Positions 21,830 through 34,000 are shown, numbered from the stretch's first letter. The stretch is 64,000 bases of DNA from Macrostomum hystrix (GCA_950097015.1 CATNEN010000038.1:124001-188000), one strand, 5' to 3'. Notes: generated by a model not told the origin, from the letters alone. A program made the numbers and translations.

Positions 21830-24800
21830 ATGCCTCCTAAACGCAACGCTAAAAAGAAGGGTGGGGATGACGACGATGAGTTTTTCAATAAGCGTGAAGC
21901 TGAGCTCAGCGGCAAGCTAAAGTCGCTCAGCCTGGCAGACGCTGAGAACGAGGACAATGCTGGGAAAAAGACAAAGGCAGTCAAGGCCAAGGAAAGCAAA
22001 GCCAAAAACAACAAGTCTGGCGGTAAGGCGGGTGCCGATTCCGGCGACGAATCGGACGCCGACTCCAGCGTTGCCGGCGGTCAGAAAGGCCAGCAAAAGC
22101 AGCGGCAGCAGAAGCAGCAAACGGCGAAGAAGGGTCAGGCCAAGAAAGCAGGGGTGCCAGATTCTGACAATGAAAGCGCCGACGATAAGCCTGCTGCCAG
22201 GAAGAAGGGAAAAGCCAAGTCAGGAAAGCATGTTGGTGACTCCGATGAGGAATCGGATGCTGATTCGACTGTAGCCAAAAAAAAAGATCAGAAGCCACAG
22301 CAACAGCAGTCAAAACAATCAAAGAGAGGCCATGCCAAGAAGAACAATGCGGACGAGGATGAGGAGTATTTTCTAAAGAGGGAGGCGGAGCTCGTGGCCG
22401 TCAAGGGAAAGGCTGGCAAGGACGCCGCTGATTCAGAAGGTGAAGATTCTGACGCCCAATCTAATACTAAAAAGCCACAAAAGAAGCAGAAAAATAAAAA
22501 TCAGGCCTCATCAACAAAGCCACCAGTAAATGCATTCGCCATGCTGCAAGTTGAAGATGTGGATGATGATAATGATGATGAAGAAGATGAAGAAAGCTCA
22601 GACGCTGAAAAGTCAATACCGAAGTCGGAGAAGTCAGCTCAGGTGAAGCCGGTTGTAAAAGAAAAGTCTTCTGAGACTAAACCGGAAGCTAAGCAAGAAC
22701 CGAAATCAGATACTAAAACGGAAGCTAAATCAGAAGCTAAATCAGAAGCTAAATCAGAAGCTAAATCAGAAGCTAAATCAGAAGCTAAGAAGGAAGCTAC
22801 AACCGAAGCCAAGCAGGATACTAAACCTGAAGCTAAGCTGGAAGCCAAAAAGTCCTCAAAGAAAGCCGGCGGCAAGATTCCCAAGTCCATGGCTTGGCTA
22901 GACGATGATGAGCCGTCTAAGGCGTCTACGAAGTCCGCGGATAATGCGGCCGCTGCGTTGGAAGCTGAAGATGCCGACAAGCTGGCCATTAACAAGGCCG
23001 CCGCCGAGAAGGCCATCGCCGCGGCCACAGCGGCAGCTAACGCCGCCAAAGCCAAAGAGCTGGCCGAGCAGCGAGCCGCGGATGAGGAGGAGGCCATGTA
23101 CGACTCGGACGAGGAAAGACAGAACCGTCTAGCTGAGGAAGAGCGATTGGAACAGGAGAAGCGCGCCCGCATGACTAAGAAGGACTTGGCCAAGTACCTG
23201 AAGAAGGTAGAGCTAGAAAAGATGCAGGTAAGTTAGTTTTTTTAATTTAGATAATATCTTCATTTCAGAAGTTTTCCACATCGCACAATTGTAAGTTGGT
23301 TCTGATCCTCAATCCGTCAAGGCTGAACTGAATCAAAACGAGTCCTCCAAAGGCGGCATCGGCCAGTTCGCACTGTCGCAGGCGGAGCGCAATATTAAAG
23401 ACGAAATCTTGGACTCTCAAACAGACATTCGGGTGGATGATTTCTCAATCTCGGCTGGCGGCAAGCCGCTGTTCGTGAACGCCAGTTTGCACATCACCGC
23501 AGGCCGTCGCTACGGTCTGGTCGGGCCCAACGGGCACGGCAAGACCACCCTGCTGCGGCACATCTCTTCCAGGGCCCTGCGCATCCCGCGAGGCATCGAC
23601 GTGCTGCTGTGCGAGCAGGACGTCCTGGCTGACGAAACGCCCGCACTGACTGTGGTTCTGGAGTCCGACAAGAAACGGCTGGCCCTGCTAGAAGAGGAGG
23701 CCCAGCTCAAGAAGGTCATGGAGCGTGGAAAATGCGGCGACGCTGAGATCCACCGGCTGCAGGAGGTCTCGGTCGAGTTGCAGGCCATCGGGGCTTACTC
23801 GGCCGAGGGTCGAGCCCGCCGTATCCTGGCCGGCCTGCAGTTCACCAAGGACATGATGGAGCGACCAACCAAAGCGCTATCAGGTAGGGATCGGCTTTCT
23901 GGTATATGTTAATCTCCCTCATCCTCAAACAACGAATTGACGTTAATCCTCCAGATTCTCAAACTGGGAATAGACGTTAATCTCCCTGTTCCTCAAACTG
24001 GGAATAGACGTTAATCTCCCTTATCCTCAAACTAGGAATATATGTTAGTCTTCCTTATCCCTCAACGGGGAATAGATGTTAATCTCCCTGATCCTCAAAC
24101 AGGAAATAAACATCAAACTCCCTGATCCTCAAACAGGGAATAGACGTTAATCTCCCTAATCCTCAAACAGGGAATAGACGTTAATTTTTTTGTCACATCC
24201 TTCAACTGTCTCATTTCGAATCCCATCTCACCTCAGGCGGGTGGAGAATGCGTGTTTCTCTAGCCAGAGCCCTGTTCCTGGAGCCGACCTTGCTGATCCT
24301 GGACGAGCCCACCAACCACCTGGACCTCAACGCCGTCATCTGGCTGGACAACTATCTGCAGCAGTGGCGCAAGACCCTGCTCATTGTGTCTCACGACCAG
24401 AGCTTCCTTGACAACGTGTGCACTGATATTGTCCACCTGGACCAGAAGAAGCTGTTCTATTACCGCGGCAACTACGCCACCTTCAAGAAGATGTCCGGCC
24501 AGAAGCGCCGCGAGCAGCTCAAGGAATACGAGAAGCAGGAGAAAAAGCTCAAGGAACTCAAAGCGGCCGGCAAGTCCAGCAAGCAGGCCGAGAAGAAGCA
24601 GAAGGAGCTGCTGACTCGAAAGCAGGCCAAGGGGGCCAGCAAGCAGCAGAAGGCGGACGCCACATCTGCCGGGGAGAGCTCCAATGTTCAGCAGCTGCTT
24701 GAGAAGCCTAAGGAGTACGTGGTGCGCTTCACCTTCCCGCAGCCACCGGAGCTCAGTCCGCCGATTCTGGGCCTGCACGATGTGTACTTTGGCTATCCCA

Positions 24801-26027
24801 ACCAGGTTGGTGATGCTTACCTGACACGCAATGCACCTCCCGAAATCATATTTTTTCTCCTAAGGGTTAGTACTTACCTTGGCTCATATTTGGTGACACT
24901 AGACCCGCAGCCGGCGAGGCATTTCGCTGACTCCTGAGCTCACACGCACACAGATACTGTACGCAGGCACTCGCTTACGCAGGTGTGTACATCTGCCCTG
25001 ACTTTCTCATCGTCAGGCAGTGTAAACTTTTACTATGCCTTGGTTGGCCCTCAAGGGCGTAAATTGCAAGACAAGCCCACAAGCCTCAAACAGGGAATAT
25101 ACGTTAATCTCCCTGTTCCTTAAACTGGGAATAGACGTTATCCGCGGCTGCGCCCCAAATAAATCTGGCCTCGCCACGGAATCGAGCTCAGGGACCTTGG
25201 TGCAAGAGGCAAACGCGTTAACCACTCTGCCACTCACTCCCTAAAGTTACTACCTTATTACCCAATCTTAAACTTCTATGGGAAATTTAATCCCCAGAAG
25301 AATCCTAATTCCCCAAATCATCATTCTGCAGTTTCTTGAATTTCCCAAGTCCTCGCTAAGCTGAGCCTCCCGAACTCCCCAGACTCCGCTGTTCGTGGAC
25401 TTAAACTTCGGCGTGGACATGCAGTCGCGCATCTCCATAGTGGGGCCGAACGGTGTTGGCAAGTCCACGCTGCTGAAGCTGCTGTCAAGCGAGCTGGAGC
25501 CAACCAAGGGCGAGCGTCGCATGAACCACCGGGCCAGGATCGGCAAGTACGACCAGCACAGCGGCGACCAGCTGGACATGGAGGCCACCCCGGTGGAGTT
25601 CCTGCGCACCCTGTTCAACCTGCAGTACCAGGACGCCAGGAAGACCCTCGGCCGGTTCGGCCTGGAGTCGCACGCTCACGAGATCAAGATTCGCCTGCTC
25701 AGCGGCGGCCAGCGGTCTCGCGTCGCCTTCGCCCTGCTCAGCTGCCGCGCTCCGGACATTCTCATCCTGGACGAACCCACCAACAATCTGGACATCGAGA
25801 GCATCGACGCTCTGGCCGACGCTATCAACGAATTCCAGGGCGGTGTCATCATCGTCAGCCACGACGAGCGGCTTATCCGTGACACCGAGTGCCGACTGTG
25901 GGTGGTGGAGAACCAGTCCATTGAAGAGATCGATGGCGGCTTCGACGACTACAGGCAGGAGATTCTGGACTCTCTAGGCGAGACTGTGGTTGCCAAGGCC
26001 GACGCTGTCGCAACTGCTGCTACCTGA
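21830..26027 (+). CDS. ABCF1: ABC transporter family F member 1 (ABCF1/ABC50), four exons
   Basis: Exons 21830-23227, 23322-23883, 24237-24805 and 25383-26027; all junctions are GT-AG and phase-consistent, giving 1,057 residues. Residues 1 to about 470 form a Lys/Glu/Asp/Ser-rich low-complexity arm, the type that contacts eIF2 and ribosomes in ABCF1. It contains two copies of an acidic motif followed by KREAEL and a run of EAKS repeats. Two soluble ATPase cassettes follow without membrane segments. NBD1 has GPNGHGKTT (534-542), LSGGWRMR (652-659) and [11 protein letters not shown] (about 673-683), and NBD2 has GPNGVGKST (864-872), LSGGQRSR (949-956) and [12 protein letters not shown] (969-980). 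The charged linker [20 protein letters not shown] between them is characteristic of ABCF1. It acts in translation initiation. Introns 2 and 3 carry a 34-bp minisatellite and a SINE. AATAAA at 26606 is a likely poly(A) signal. It is longer than mammalian ABCF1 (about 845 residues) because of the N-terminal arm. Confidence 0.96.
22714..22790 (+). repeat. Coding 15-bp-like repeat (EAKS motif) in ABCF1
   Basis: Five to six tandem copies of AAATCAGAAGCT encode the four-residue KSEA repeat within the charged arm. They are nearly identical, so the expansion is recent. Confidence 0.88.
23930..24190. repeat. 34-bp minisatellite in ABCF1 intron 2
   Basis: About seven to eight units with core CCCTGATCCTCAAACAGGGA followed by ATAGACGTTAATCT. 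The period is 34 bp (TAGACG at 23971 and 24005). The core is shared with the arrays in the BRD8 intron and at 31-34.6 kb. CCCTG/CAGGG forms a stem in many units. Confidence 0.9.
24892..25245 (-). mobile_element. tRNA-derived SINE, family B, copy 1, interrupted by minisatellite sequence
   Basis: The minus-strand head GAGTGGCAGAGTGGTTAACG resembles a tRNA A box, and GAGCTCGATTCCG the B box, of the Leu/Ser type. The body matches the copy at 58970-59252, including the string ACAGATACTGTACGCAG and the segment ending CCCTCAAGGGCGTAAAT. Between body and head, about 60 bp of the 34-bp ABCF1 intron-2 minisatellite is inserted (about 25082-25142). It lies in ABCF1 intron 3. Confidence 0.82.
25082..25142. 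repeat. Two partial 34-bp minisatellite units inside SINE B
   Basis: CCTCAAACAGGGAATA...CGTTAATCTCCCTGTTCC...AAACTGGGAATAGACG matches the array in ABCF1 intron 2, about 1 kb upstream. The surrounding SINE is continuous on both sides relative to its other copy, so this is an insertion or conversion. Confidence 0.8.
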
Positions 26028-26701
26028 TTCATTGTGCGTCGGTTCTTTGCCGACTGTGGGTGCATTTTAAGCTTTGCGAGTTGTGCGTTGCGGAATTCTG
26101 ATCTGTTCCTGATGTTAGTTGTCCCGTGTGAGGATCACTTTGCTGAGCTGATTTCGACTCTCCCCTCTTCTCTCTGCCGCTTTCTCTCCTTGATTTCCCC
26201 TTCTTATCTCGCCTAGATTGTCCCCTTGTATCCCTTCATTCTTCCTTAATAACTCCCTAATTCCCAAATTTATTCTCCCATTCTAACTCTTCATTCTCCC
26301 ATTTGAACCCTTGATTCTCCCCCCCCGTTTTGTCATTGTCAGTTCATTCGATGTCGGAGTAAAAGTACAACATGTACTAATTAGCGCCAATGACCTCCCA
26401 CGCAAAAAGCTATTCAAAAAAGTAAAAAAGCTTCAGATAATTGTGATTAGTGCTGTGCTCTTCAATATACTCATTGTGTGGACTGTGTGTGTGTGTGTGG
26501 GATCACACACCGCCAAAATTGCAGTGCGTATTCCCCATTGGAGTGATAGGTAACTTTTTGCGTATAAATATAATTTAACTGGCATCAATTATTGGGTAAA
26601 GGTGAAATAAATTAACAGGCAGACGCTTTACGTCGCGTAAGATTTTGCGATTGAACTGGCCTCCTTGTTCCTATTAATTTGTTCAAATCAGACCGAGAAC
26701 G
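26028..26701 (+). other. ABCF1 3' UTR and short gap to BRD8
   Basis: Pyrimidine-rich sequence after the ABCF1 stop, a GT microsatellite near 26486-26500, and AATAAA at 26606-26611. The BRD8 ATG at 26702 follows only about 90 bp later. A weak acceptor-like string (TTGTTCAAATCAG) ends at about 26692. This close tandem spacing leaves little room for an independent promoter. Confidence 0.6.
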
Positions 26702-27677
26702 TTGGTTGTCATGGAAACAGTGGCTTCATTGTTTAGGCTTTCATCAATCAATCAATCAATTCCAGCAGCTTCACTGATGGCCACAGAAGCAGTTAGCATT
26801 GCGGACCGATCGACACTTCAGCGCCAGGGTTCTTCGACTGCGTCTTCATCGGCCGCTGATGTCGGTCATCGTTGGAGTCGCCGCGAAGACCTGGCTCTGG
26901 CCAGCGCGGTTGAACGAGTCGGCGATCGGGCCTGGACCTCCGTCTCGCGGCTGGTTGTCCCGCTGGCTGATGGCAACTCCGACTGGCGCCTGCTGACCGC
27001 TCGAGCTTGCTCAGTACGCTACTCGGAGCTGCAGCTGACATTCGCGGCTGAGCGCGGCGAGATCAAGGCTGCGAAAAAGCCGGAGCCGAAGGAGTCGCTG
27101 GTGCAGAGGTTGACTCGAGATCGAATTGCGGAGCTCCGCCAGCTGCTCGAGTCCGTGGCTGAGCGCTATCGACAGGCGAAATCTTTGCCTACGTCCGACA
27201 CCGCGGCAATGCCTTCAGCACCGTCGACATTGTCTAATCGACGTCGCGGAGCCGACGGAGTTTTTGTTGTCAGCGACGCCGAGCTGGCAGGTCTTTTCGC
27301 TGATGACAAGGCCGCCGGGTCGACGAAGAGATTTCCTAGAAAGTCTTTGAACATTGACGGCGAGGAATCGTCCCCTGCCGGCAATGCGTCCGAAGCCGAA
27401 CCCATGACGTCGCCGACATCCGCCGCTCGAGCCTTTGCCGACGAAGACGATGTCGACGAGGAATTCGGTGAAGAATCTGCGGCCACGTCGCTGTCGGCTT
27501 CGTTAAATGCCTCGACGGCGTCGGTGACGCTGCCGGCTGCGGCTGTTGCTGCTGCTGCCACCTCGGTCGGAGCGGAGTCTGTCGCATCGGCCGCGGCCGC
27601 CTCCGCTGCCTCCGATGATCACGAAGCGACACAGTCGATTGAAGCGTCCACTGCGGCACCGGAAACACCGTCAGCTC

Positions 27678-27708
<31 letters not shown>

Positions 27709-30047
27709 CGTCGCCGCTGTCACTCCTCCGACCGTCACTGGCAAAGAGTTTGTGGACTCGCCAGAACCCAGCGATGCTAAAGCCGTCAAACAGTGGCGCA
27801 AGCAGGTTTGTGCTCGCGGGCCTTCGTTCTCTCTTCCCCCCCAGTGGGTTGTTTTTAGCATATTTGGGACTGACCGTCAGCGGATCTTTATTTGGTATAC
27901 GTGGAAAGTCCGTAGCCCATGTTCTTAGATGTTCAGGTTCATTGGCCACTTCAGTCGATTTCTAAATTGACTCAAATGCATTTTCACCATTGTCTCGCTT
28001 ATTCTCAAACTGTGAATTGTGATCATTCTCCCAGATCCTCAATCTGGGAACTGTGATCATTCTCCCAGATCCTCAAACTGGGAACTGTGATCATTCTCCC
28101 AGATCCTGAAACTGAGAACTGTGATCATTCTCCCAGATCCTCAATCTGGGAACTGTGATCATTCTCGCAGATCCTCAAACTGGGAACTGTGATCAATCTC
28201 CCAGATCCTCAAACTGGGAACTGTGATCATTCTCACAGATCCTCAATCTGGGAACTGTGATCATTCTCCCAGATCCTCAAACTGGGAACTGTGATCATTC
28301 TCACAGATCCTCAAACTGGGAACTGTGATCATTCTCCCAGATCCTCAAACTAGGAACTGTGATCATTCTCCCAGATCCTCAAACTGGGAACTGTGATCAT
28401 TCTCCCAGATCCTCAAACTGGGAACTGTGATCATTCTCCCAGATCCTCAAACTGGGAACTGTGATCATTCTCCCAGATCCTGAAACTGGGAACTGTGATC
28501 ATTCTCCCAGGTCCTCAAACTGGGAACTGTGATCATTCTCCCAGATCCTGAAACTGAGAACTGTGATCATTCTCCCAGATCCTCAATTTGGGAACTGTGA
28601 TCATTCTCCCAGATCCTCAATTTGGGAACTGTGATCATTCTCCCAGATCCTCAAACTGGGAACTGTAATCATTCTCCCAGATCCTGAAACTGAGAACTGT
28701 GATCATTCTCCCAGATCCTCAAACTGGGAACTGTGATCATTCTCCCAGATCCTCAAACTGGGAACTGTGATCATTCTCCCAGATCCTCAAACTGGGAACT
28801 GTGATCATTCTCCCAGATCCTCAAACAGGGAACTGTAATCATTCTCCCAGATCCTCAAACTGGGAACTGTAATTATTCTCACAGATCCTCAAACTGGGAA
28901 CTGTAATCATTCTCCCAGATCCTCAAACTGGGAACTGTGATCATTCTCCCAGATCCTCAAACTGGGAACTGTGATCATTCTCCCAGATCCTCAAACTGGG
29001 AACTGTAATCATTCTCCCAGATCCTCAAACTGGGAACTGTAATTATTCTCCCAGATCCTCAAACTGGGAACTGTGATCATTCTCCCAGATCCTGAAACTG
29101 AGAACTGTGATCATTCTCCCAGATCCTGAAACTGGGAACTGTGATCATTCTCCCAGATCCTCAATCTGGGAACTGTGATCATTCTCCCAGATCCTCAAAC
29201 TGGGAACTGTGATCATTCTCCCAGATCCTCAAACTGGGAACTGTGATCATTCTCCCAGATCCTCAAACTGGGAACTGTAATCATTCTCCCAGATCCTCAA
29301 ACTGGGAACTGTAATTATTCTCACAGATCCTCAAACTGGGAACTGTAATCATTCTCCCAGATCCTCTCTGTCCTGCGCACCACAATGAGTCACAAGCACG
29401 GCTCGGTGTTCCTGCATCCTGTTAGCGATGACATTGCCCCAGGCTACACGAAAGTGGTGCACCGCCCAATGGACCTGACGACTCTCAAGCGGCTGGTCGA
29501 CTCCGGCGAGATCAGCAGCACCCGGCAGTTCCTGAGCCGGCTGTACCTGATCTTTTTCAACGCGGTGATGTACAACAATGCTGATCAGCCAGTGCACTCC
29601 ATGGCTTTGGAGATCTGGGCCGACACCTGCGTGACAGTCAACGAGATGCTCAGCCGTATCGACAGCAGCGGCGGCGTCGCTGGTGTCGGCGGCAGCGGCG
29701 GCAGCGACGGCGGCGAGTTGAACCTCGGCGACGCAGCAGACGGCAGCGAACCGGGCGACTCCGGCAGTCATTCTCACCTGGCCAAAGTGCTGCGCCATCA
29801 TCACGCCAGGCGCAGCGAGCAGTTCCAGCTGCTGCAGCATCCTCACCATCATGTTGTGCTCCATCACTCGGTGTCTCAGGGCTCCGGCGATGCAGCCGCC
29901 ACTGACCAGATGCAGAGGCGCAGAACAGCCAGTCACAGCAGTTCTAACGCTGCCGCCACCGCTGCCGCTGCTGCACCTGGACTTGAGGAATCGGCGGGTC
30001 GGGCCTCTCTCGGCGGCCAACCGTTGGCCAAGAAGAGGCGCGTTTAA
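26702..30047 (+). CDS. BRD8: Bromodomain-containing protein 8 homologue (NuA4/TIP60 complex subunit), two exons
   Basis: Exon 1 26702-27805, intron 27806-29360 and exon 2 29361-30047; the join is phase 0 and gives 596 residues. Translation might instead begin at ATG 26777 (571 residues). The N-terminus has the BRD8 SANT-like block (HRWSRREDLALASAVERVGD, AWTSVSRLVVPL) and a predicted coiled coil (TRDRIAELRQLLESVAERYR). A long acidic, Ala/Ser-rich linker follows. The exon junction (KQWRKQ|ILSVLR) falls in the first bromodomain helix. Exon 2 then supplies FLHPVSDDIAPGY, RPMDLTTLKR and NAVMYNN, whose Asn would bind acetyl-lysine. The C-terminus ends with KKRRV, a likely nuclear signal. BRD8 belongs to the NuA4/TIP60 acetyltransferase complex and reads acetylated histones. 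Only one bromodomain is present. The 3' splice site is the last copy of the intronic minisatellite. Poly(A) candidates lie at 30865 and 30898. Confidence 0.93.
27995..29360. repeat. 34-bp minisatellite filling the BRD8 intron (about 40 copies)
   Basis: Unit TTCTCCCAGATCCTCAAACT plus GGGAACTGTGATCA. The period is 34 bp, as shown by AAACTGGG at 28381 and 28415. Every unit contains TTCTCCCAG|ATCCTC, the same sequence that acts as the 3' splice site and first six coding bases of exon 2. CCCAG/CTGGG can form a short hairpin. Recurring variants (GAAACTGAGAA, TAATTATTCTC, CAATTTG) appear in ordered groups. Confidence 0.97.
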
Positions 30048-30067
30048 ACTGCCAGCGTTAAAACTAC

Positions 30068-30535
30068 ATGATCTCACTTTCAGATCCTCAAATTGGAAGG
30101 TACCTGTTCTCACTTTCAGATCCCCTAGTTGGGAATACCTGTTCACACTTTCAGATCCCCTAGTTGGGAATACCTGTTCTCAATTCCAGATCCCCAAATT
30201 GGTAGTACCTGTTCTCACTTTCAGATCCCCTAGTTGGGAATACCTGTTCTCACTTTCAGATCCCCTAGTTGGGAATACCTGTTCTCAATTCCAGATCCCC
30301 AAATTGGTAGTACCTGTTCTCACTTTCAGATCCCCTAGTTGGGAATACCTGTTCTCAATTCCAGATCCCCAAATTGGTAGTACCTGTTCTCACTTTCAGA
30401 TCCCCTAGTTGGGAATACCTGTTCTCACTTTCAGATCCCCAAAGTTGGGAATACCTGTTCTCACTTTCAGATCCCCAAAGTTGGGAATACCTGTTCTCAC
30501 TTTCAGATCCCCTATTTGGGAAAACCTGTTCTCAA
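30068..30535. repeat. 35-bp minisatellite in the BRD8 3' flank (about 13 copies)
   Basis: Unit TCACTTTCAGATCCCCTAGT plus TGGGAATACCTGTTC. It begins 20 bp after the BRD8 stop codon, so it is probably within the 3' UTR. It is related to the intronic 34-bp unit through AGATCC...TGGGAA and again carries an acceptor-like TTCTCACTTTCAG|ATC. Some units are CAATTCCAGATCCCCAAATTGGTAG variants. Confidence 0.94.
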
Positions 30536-31036
30536 TCCTAAATTCACAAGCTAGTTATTCTTACTTTGAGATGTTTAAGTGAAAACATCCAGGTTTTCGA
30601 ATTCTAATGCTGGTTCGCAAATATATACTAGCTCTTTAAGCCCTACCATTGAAACGGTCTGCAATGTGTAGTAAGTTTTGTCAATGCTTATAATTTAGCA
30701 AAATTATTAATTCATTAGCTGTTCAAAAACTGCTGCTTCGTCTGCAGGTGAAACTGTCTATTTTTGTATTTATCGCGTGTAATTCCGTAATTTTATAAGT
30801 AGCTTTGGCATATTTGCAACGTGTTTAATTTCATTAACTAATCTGTATCGGCTAAGAAAAACGGAATAAAGCATTTGCTATGTTTGGCAATACGAGCAAT
30901 AAACAATTTCTTTTGATTATAATGTTGATTAAATAATTTGCGGAACCTACTTAAAGTAACAAGATAAGCTAAAGCAACTCTAACAGACTACGTCTATAGC
31001 TATAAAGGCTTTGAGTTGAAGCCCACACATCTTCAG
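30536..31036. other. BRD8 3' region, AT-rich
   Basis: Unique AT-rich sequence with AATAAA at 30865-30870 and 30898-30903, plausible BRD8 poly(A) signals. Nothing else is recognised. Confidence 0.6.
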
Positions 31037-34000
31037 CCGAATCCCTAAATTGGGAAAGCCTGTTCTCACTTCTAAATCCCTAAATTGGGGAAGCCTGTTC
31101 TCACTCCCAAATCCCTAAATTGGGAAGCCTGTTTTCACTCCCAAATCCCTAAATTGGGAAAGCCTGTTTTCACTCCCAAATCCCTAAATTGGGAAAGCCT
31201 GTTCTCACTCCCAAATCCCTAAATTGGGGAAGCCTGTTTTCACTCCCAAATCCCTAAATTGGGAAGGCCTGTTCTCACTTCCTAAATCCCTAAATTGGGA
31301 AAGCCTGTTCTCACTCCCAAATCCCTAAATTGGGAAGGCCTGTTCTCACTCTCAAATCCCTAAATTGGGAAGGCCTGTTCTCACTCTCAAATCCCTAAAT
31401 TGGGAAAGCCTGTTCTCACTCCCAAATCCCTAAATTGGGAAAGCCTGTTCTCACTCTCAAATCCCTAAATTGGGAAAGCCTGTTCTCACTCCCAAATCCC
31501 TAAATTGGGAAAGCCTGTTCTCACTCCCAAATCCCTAAATTGGGAAAGCCTGTTCTCACTCTCAAATCCCTAAATCGGGAAAGCCTGTTCCCACTTCTAA
31601 ATCCCTAAATTGGGGAAGCCTGTTCTCACTCCCAAATCCCTAAATTGGGAAGCCTGTTTTCACTCCCAAATCCCTAAATTGGGAAAGCCTGTTTTCACTC
31701 CCAAATCCCTAAATTGGGAAAGCCTGTTCTCACTCCCAAATCCCTAAATTGGGGAAGCCTGTTTTCACTCCCAAATCCCTAAATTGGGAAGCCTGTTCTC
31801 ACTTCTAAATCCCTAAATTGGGGAAGCCTGTTCTCACTCCCAAATCCCTAAATTGGGAAGCCTGTTTTCACTCCCAAATCCCTAAATCGGGAAAGCCTGT
31901 TTTCACTCCCAAATCCCTAAATTGGGAAAGCCTGTTCTCACTCCCAAATCCCTAAATTGGGGAAGCCTGTTTTCACTCCCAAATCCCTAAATTGGGAAGG
32001 CCTGTTCTCACTTCCTAAATCCCTAAATTGGGAAAGCCTGTTCTCACTCCCAAATCCCTAAATTGGGAAGGCCTGTTCTCACTCTCAAATCCCTAAATTG
32101 GGAAGGCCTGTTCTCACTCTCAAATCCCTAAATTGGGAAAGCCTGTTCTCACTCCCAAATCCCTAAATTGGGAAAGCCTGTTCTCACTCTCAAATCCCTA
32201 AATTGGGAAAGCCTGTTCTCACTCCCAAATCCCTAAATTGGGAAAGCCTGTTCTCACTCCCAAATCCCTAAATTGGGAAAGCCTGTTCTCACTCTCAAAT
32301 CCCTAAATCGGGAAAGCCTGTTCTCACTTCTAAATCCCTAAATTGGGGAAGCCTGTTCTCACTCCCAAATCCCTAAATTGGGAAGCCTGTTTTCACTCCC
32401 AAATCCCTAAATTGGGAAAGCCTGTTTTCACTCCCAAATCCCTAAATTGGGAAGCCTGTTTTCACTCCCAAATCCCTAAATTGGGAAAGCCTGTTTTCAC
32501 TCCCAAATCCCTAAATTGGGAAAGCCTGTTCTCACTCCCAAATCCCTAAATTGGGGAAGCCTGTTTTCACTCCCAAATCCCTAAATTGGGAAAGCCTGTT
32601 CTCACTCCCAAATCCCTAAATTGGGAAGGCCTGTTCTCACTTCCTAAATCCCTAAATTGGGAAAGCCTGTTCTCACTCCCAAATCCCTAAATTGGGAAGG
32701 CCTGTTCTCACTCTCAAATCCCTAAATTGGGAAGGCCTGTTCTCACTCTCAAATCCCTAAATTGGGAAAGCCTGTTCTCACTCCCAAATCCCTAAATTGG
32801 GAAAGCCTGTTCTCACTCTCAAATCCCTAAATTGGGAAAGCCTGTTCTCACTCCCAAATCCCTAAATTGGGGAAGCCTGTTCTCACTCTCAAATCCCTAA
32901 ATCGGGAAAGCCTGTTCTCACTCCCAAATCCCTAAATCGGGAAAGCCTGTTCTCACTCCCAAATCCCTAAATTGGGAAAGCCTGTTCTCACTCCCAAATC
33001 CCTAAATTGGGAAAGCCTGTTCTCACTCTCAAATCCCTAAATCGGGAAAGCCTGTTCTCACTCTCAAATCCCTAAATTGGGAAAGCCTGTTTTCACTCAC
33101 AAATCCCTAAATTGGGAAAGCCTGTTCTCACTCCCAAATCCCTAAATTGGGGAAGCCTGTTCTCAATCTCAAATCCCTAAATCGGGAAAGCCTGTTCTCA
33201 CTCCCAAATCCCTAAATCGGGAAAGCCTGTTCTCACTCCCAAATCCCTAAATTGGGAAAGCCTGTTCTCACTCCCAAATCCCTAAATTGGGAAAGCCTGT
33301 TCTCACTCCCAAATCCCTAAATCGGGAAAGCCTGTTCTCACTCCCAAATCCCTAAATTGGGAAAGCCTGTTCTCACTCCCAAATCCCTAAATTGGGAAGG
33401 CCTGTTCTCACTTCCTAAATCCCTAAATTGGGAAAGCCTGTTCTCACTCCCAAATCCCTAAATTGGGAAAGCCTGTTTTCACTCCCAAATCCCTAAATTG
33501 GGAAAGCCTGTTCTCACTCCCAAATCCCTAAATTGGGGAAGCCTGTTTTCACTCCCAAATCCCTAAATTGGGAAAGCCTGTTCTCACTCCCAAATCCCTA
33601 AATTGGGAAGGCCTGTTCTCACTTCCTAAATCCCTAAATTGGGAAAGCCTGTTCTCACTCCCAAATCCCTAAATTGGGAAGGCCTGTTCTCACTCTCAAA
33701 TCCCTAAATTGGGAAGGCCTGTTCTCACTCTCAAATCCCTAAATTGGGAAAGCCTGTTCTCACTCCCAAATCCCTAAATTGGGAAAGCCTGTTCTCACTC
33801 TCAAATCCCTAAATTGGGAAAGCCTGTTTTCACTCCCAAATCCCTAAATTGGGAAAGCCTGTTCTCACTCCCAAATCCCTAAATTGGGGAAGCCTGTTCT
33901 CACTCTCAAATCCCTAAATCGGGAAAGCCTGTTCTCACTCCCAAATCCCTAAATCGGGAAAGCCTGTTCTCACTCCCAAATCCCTAAATTGGGAAAGCCT

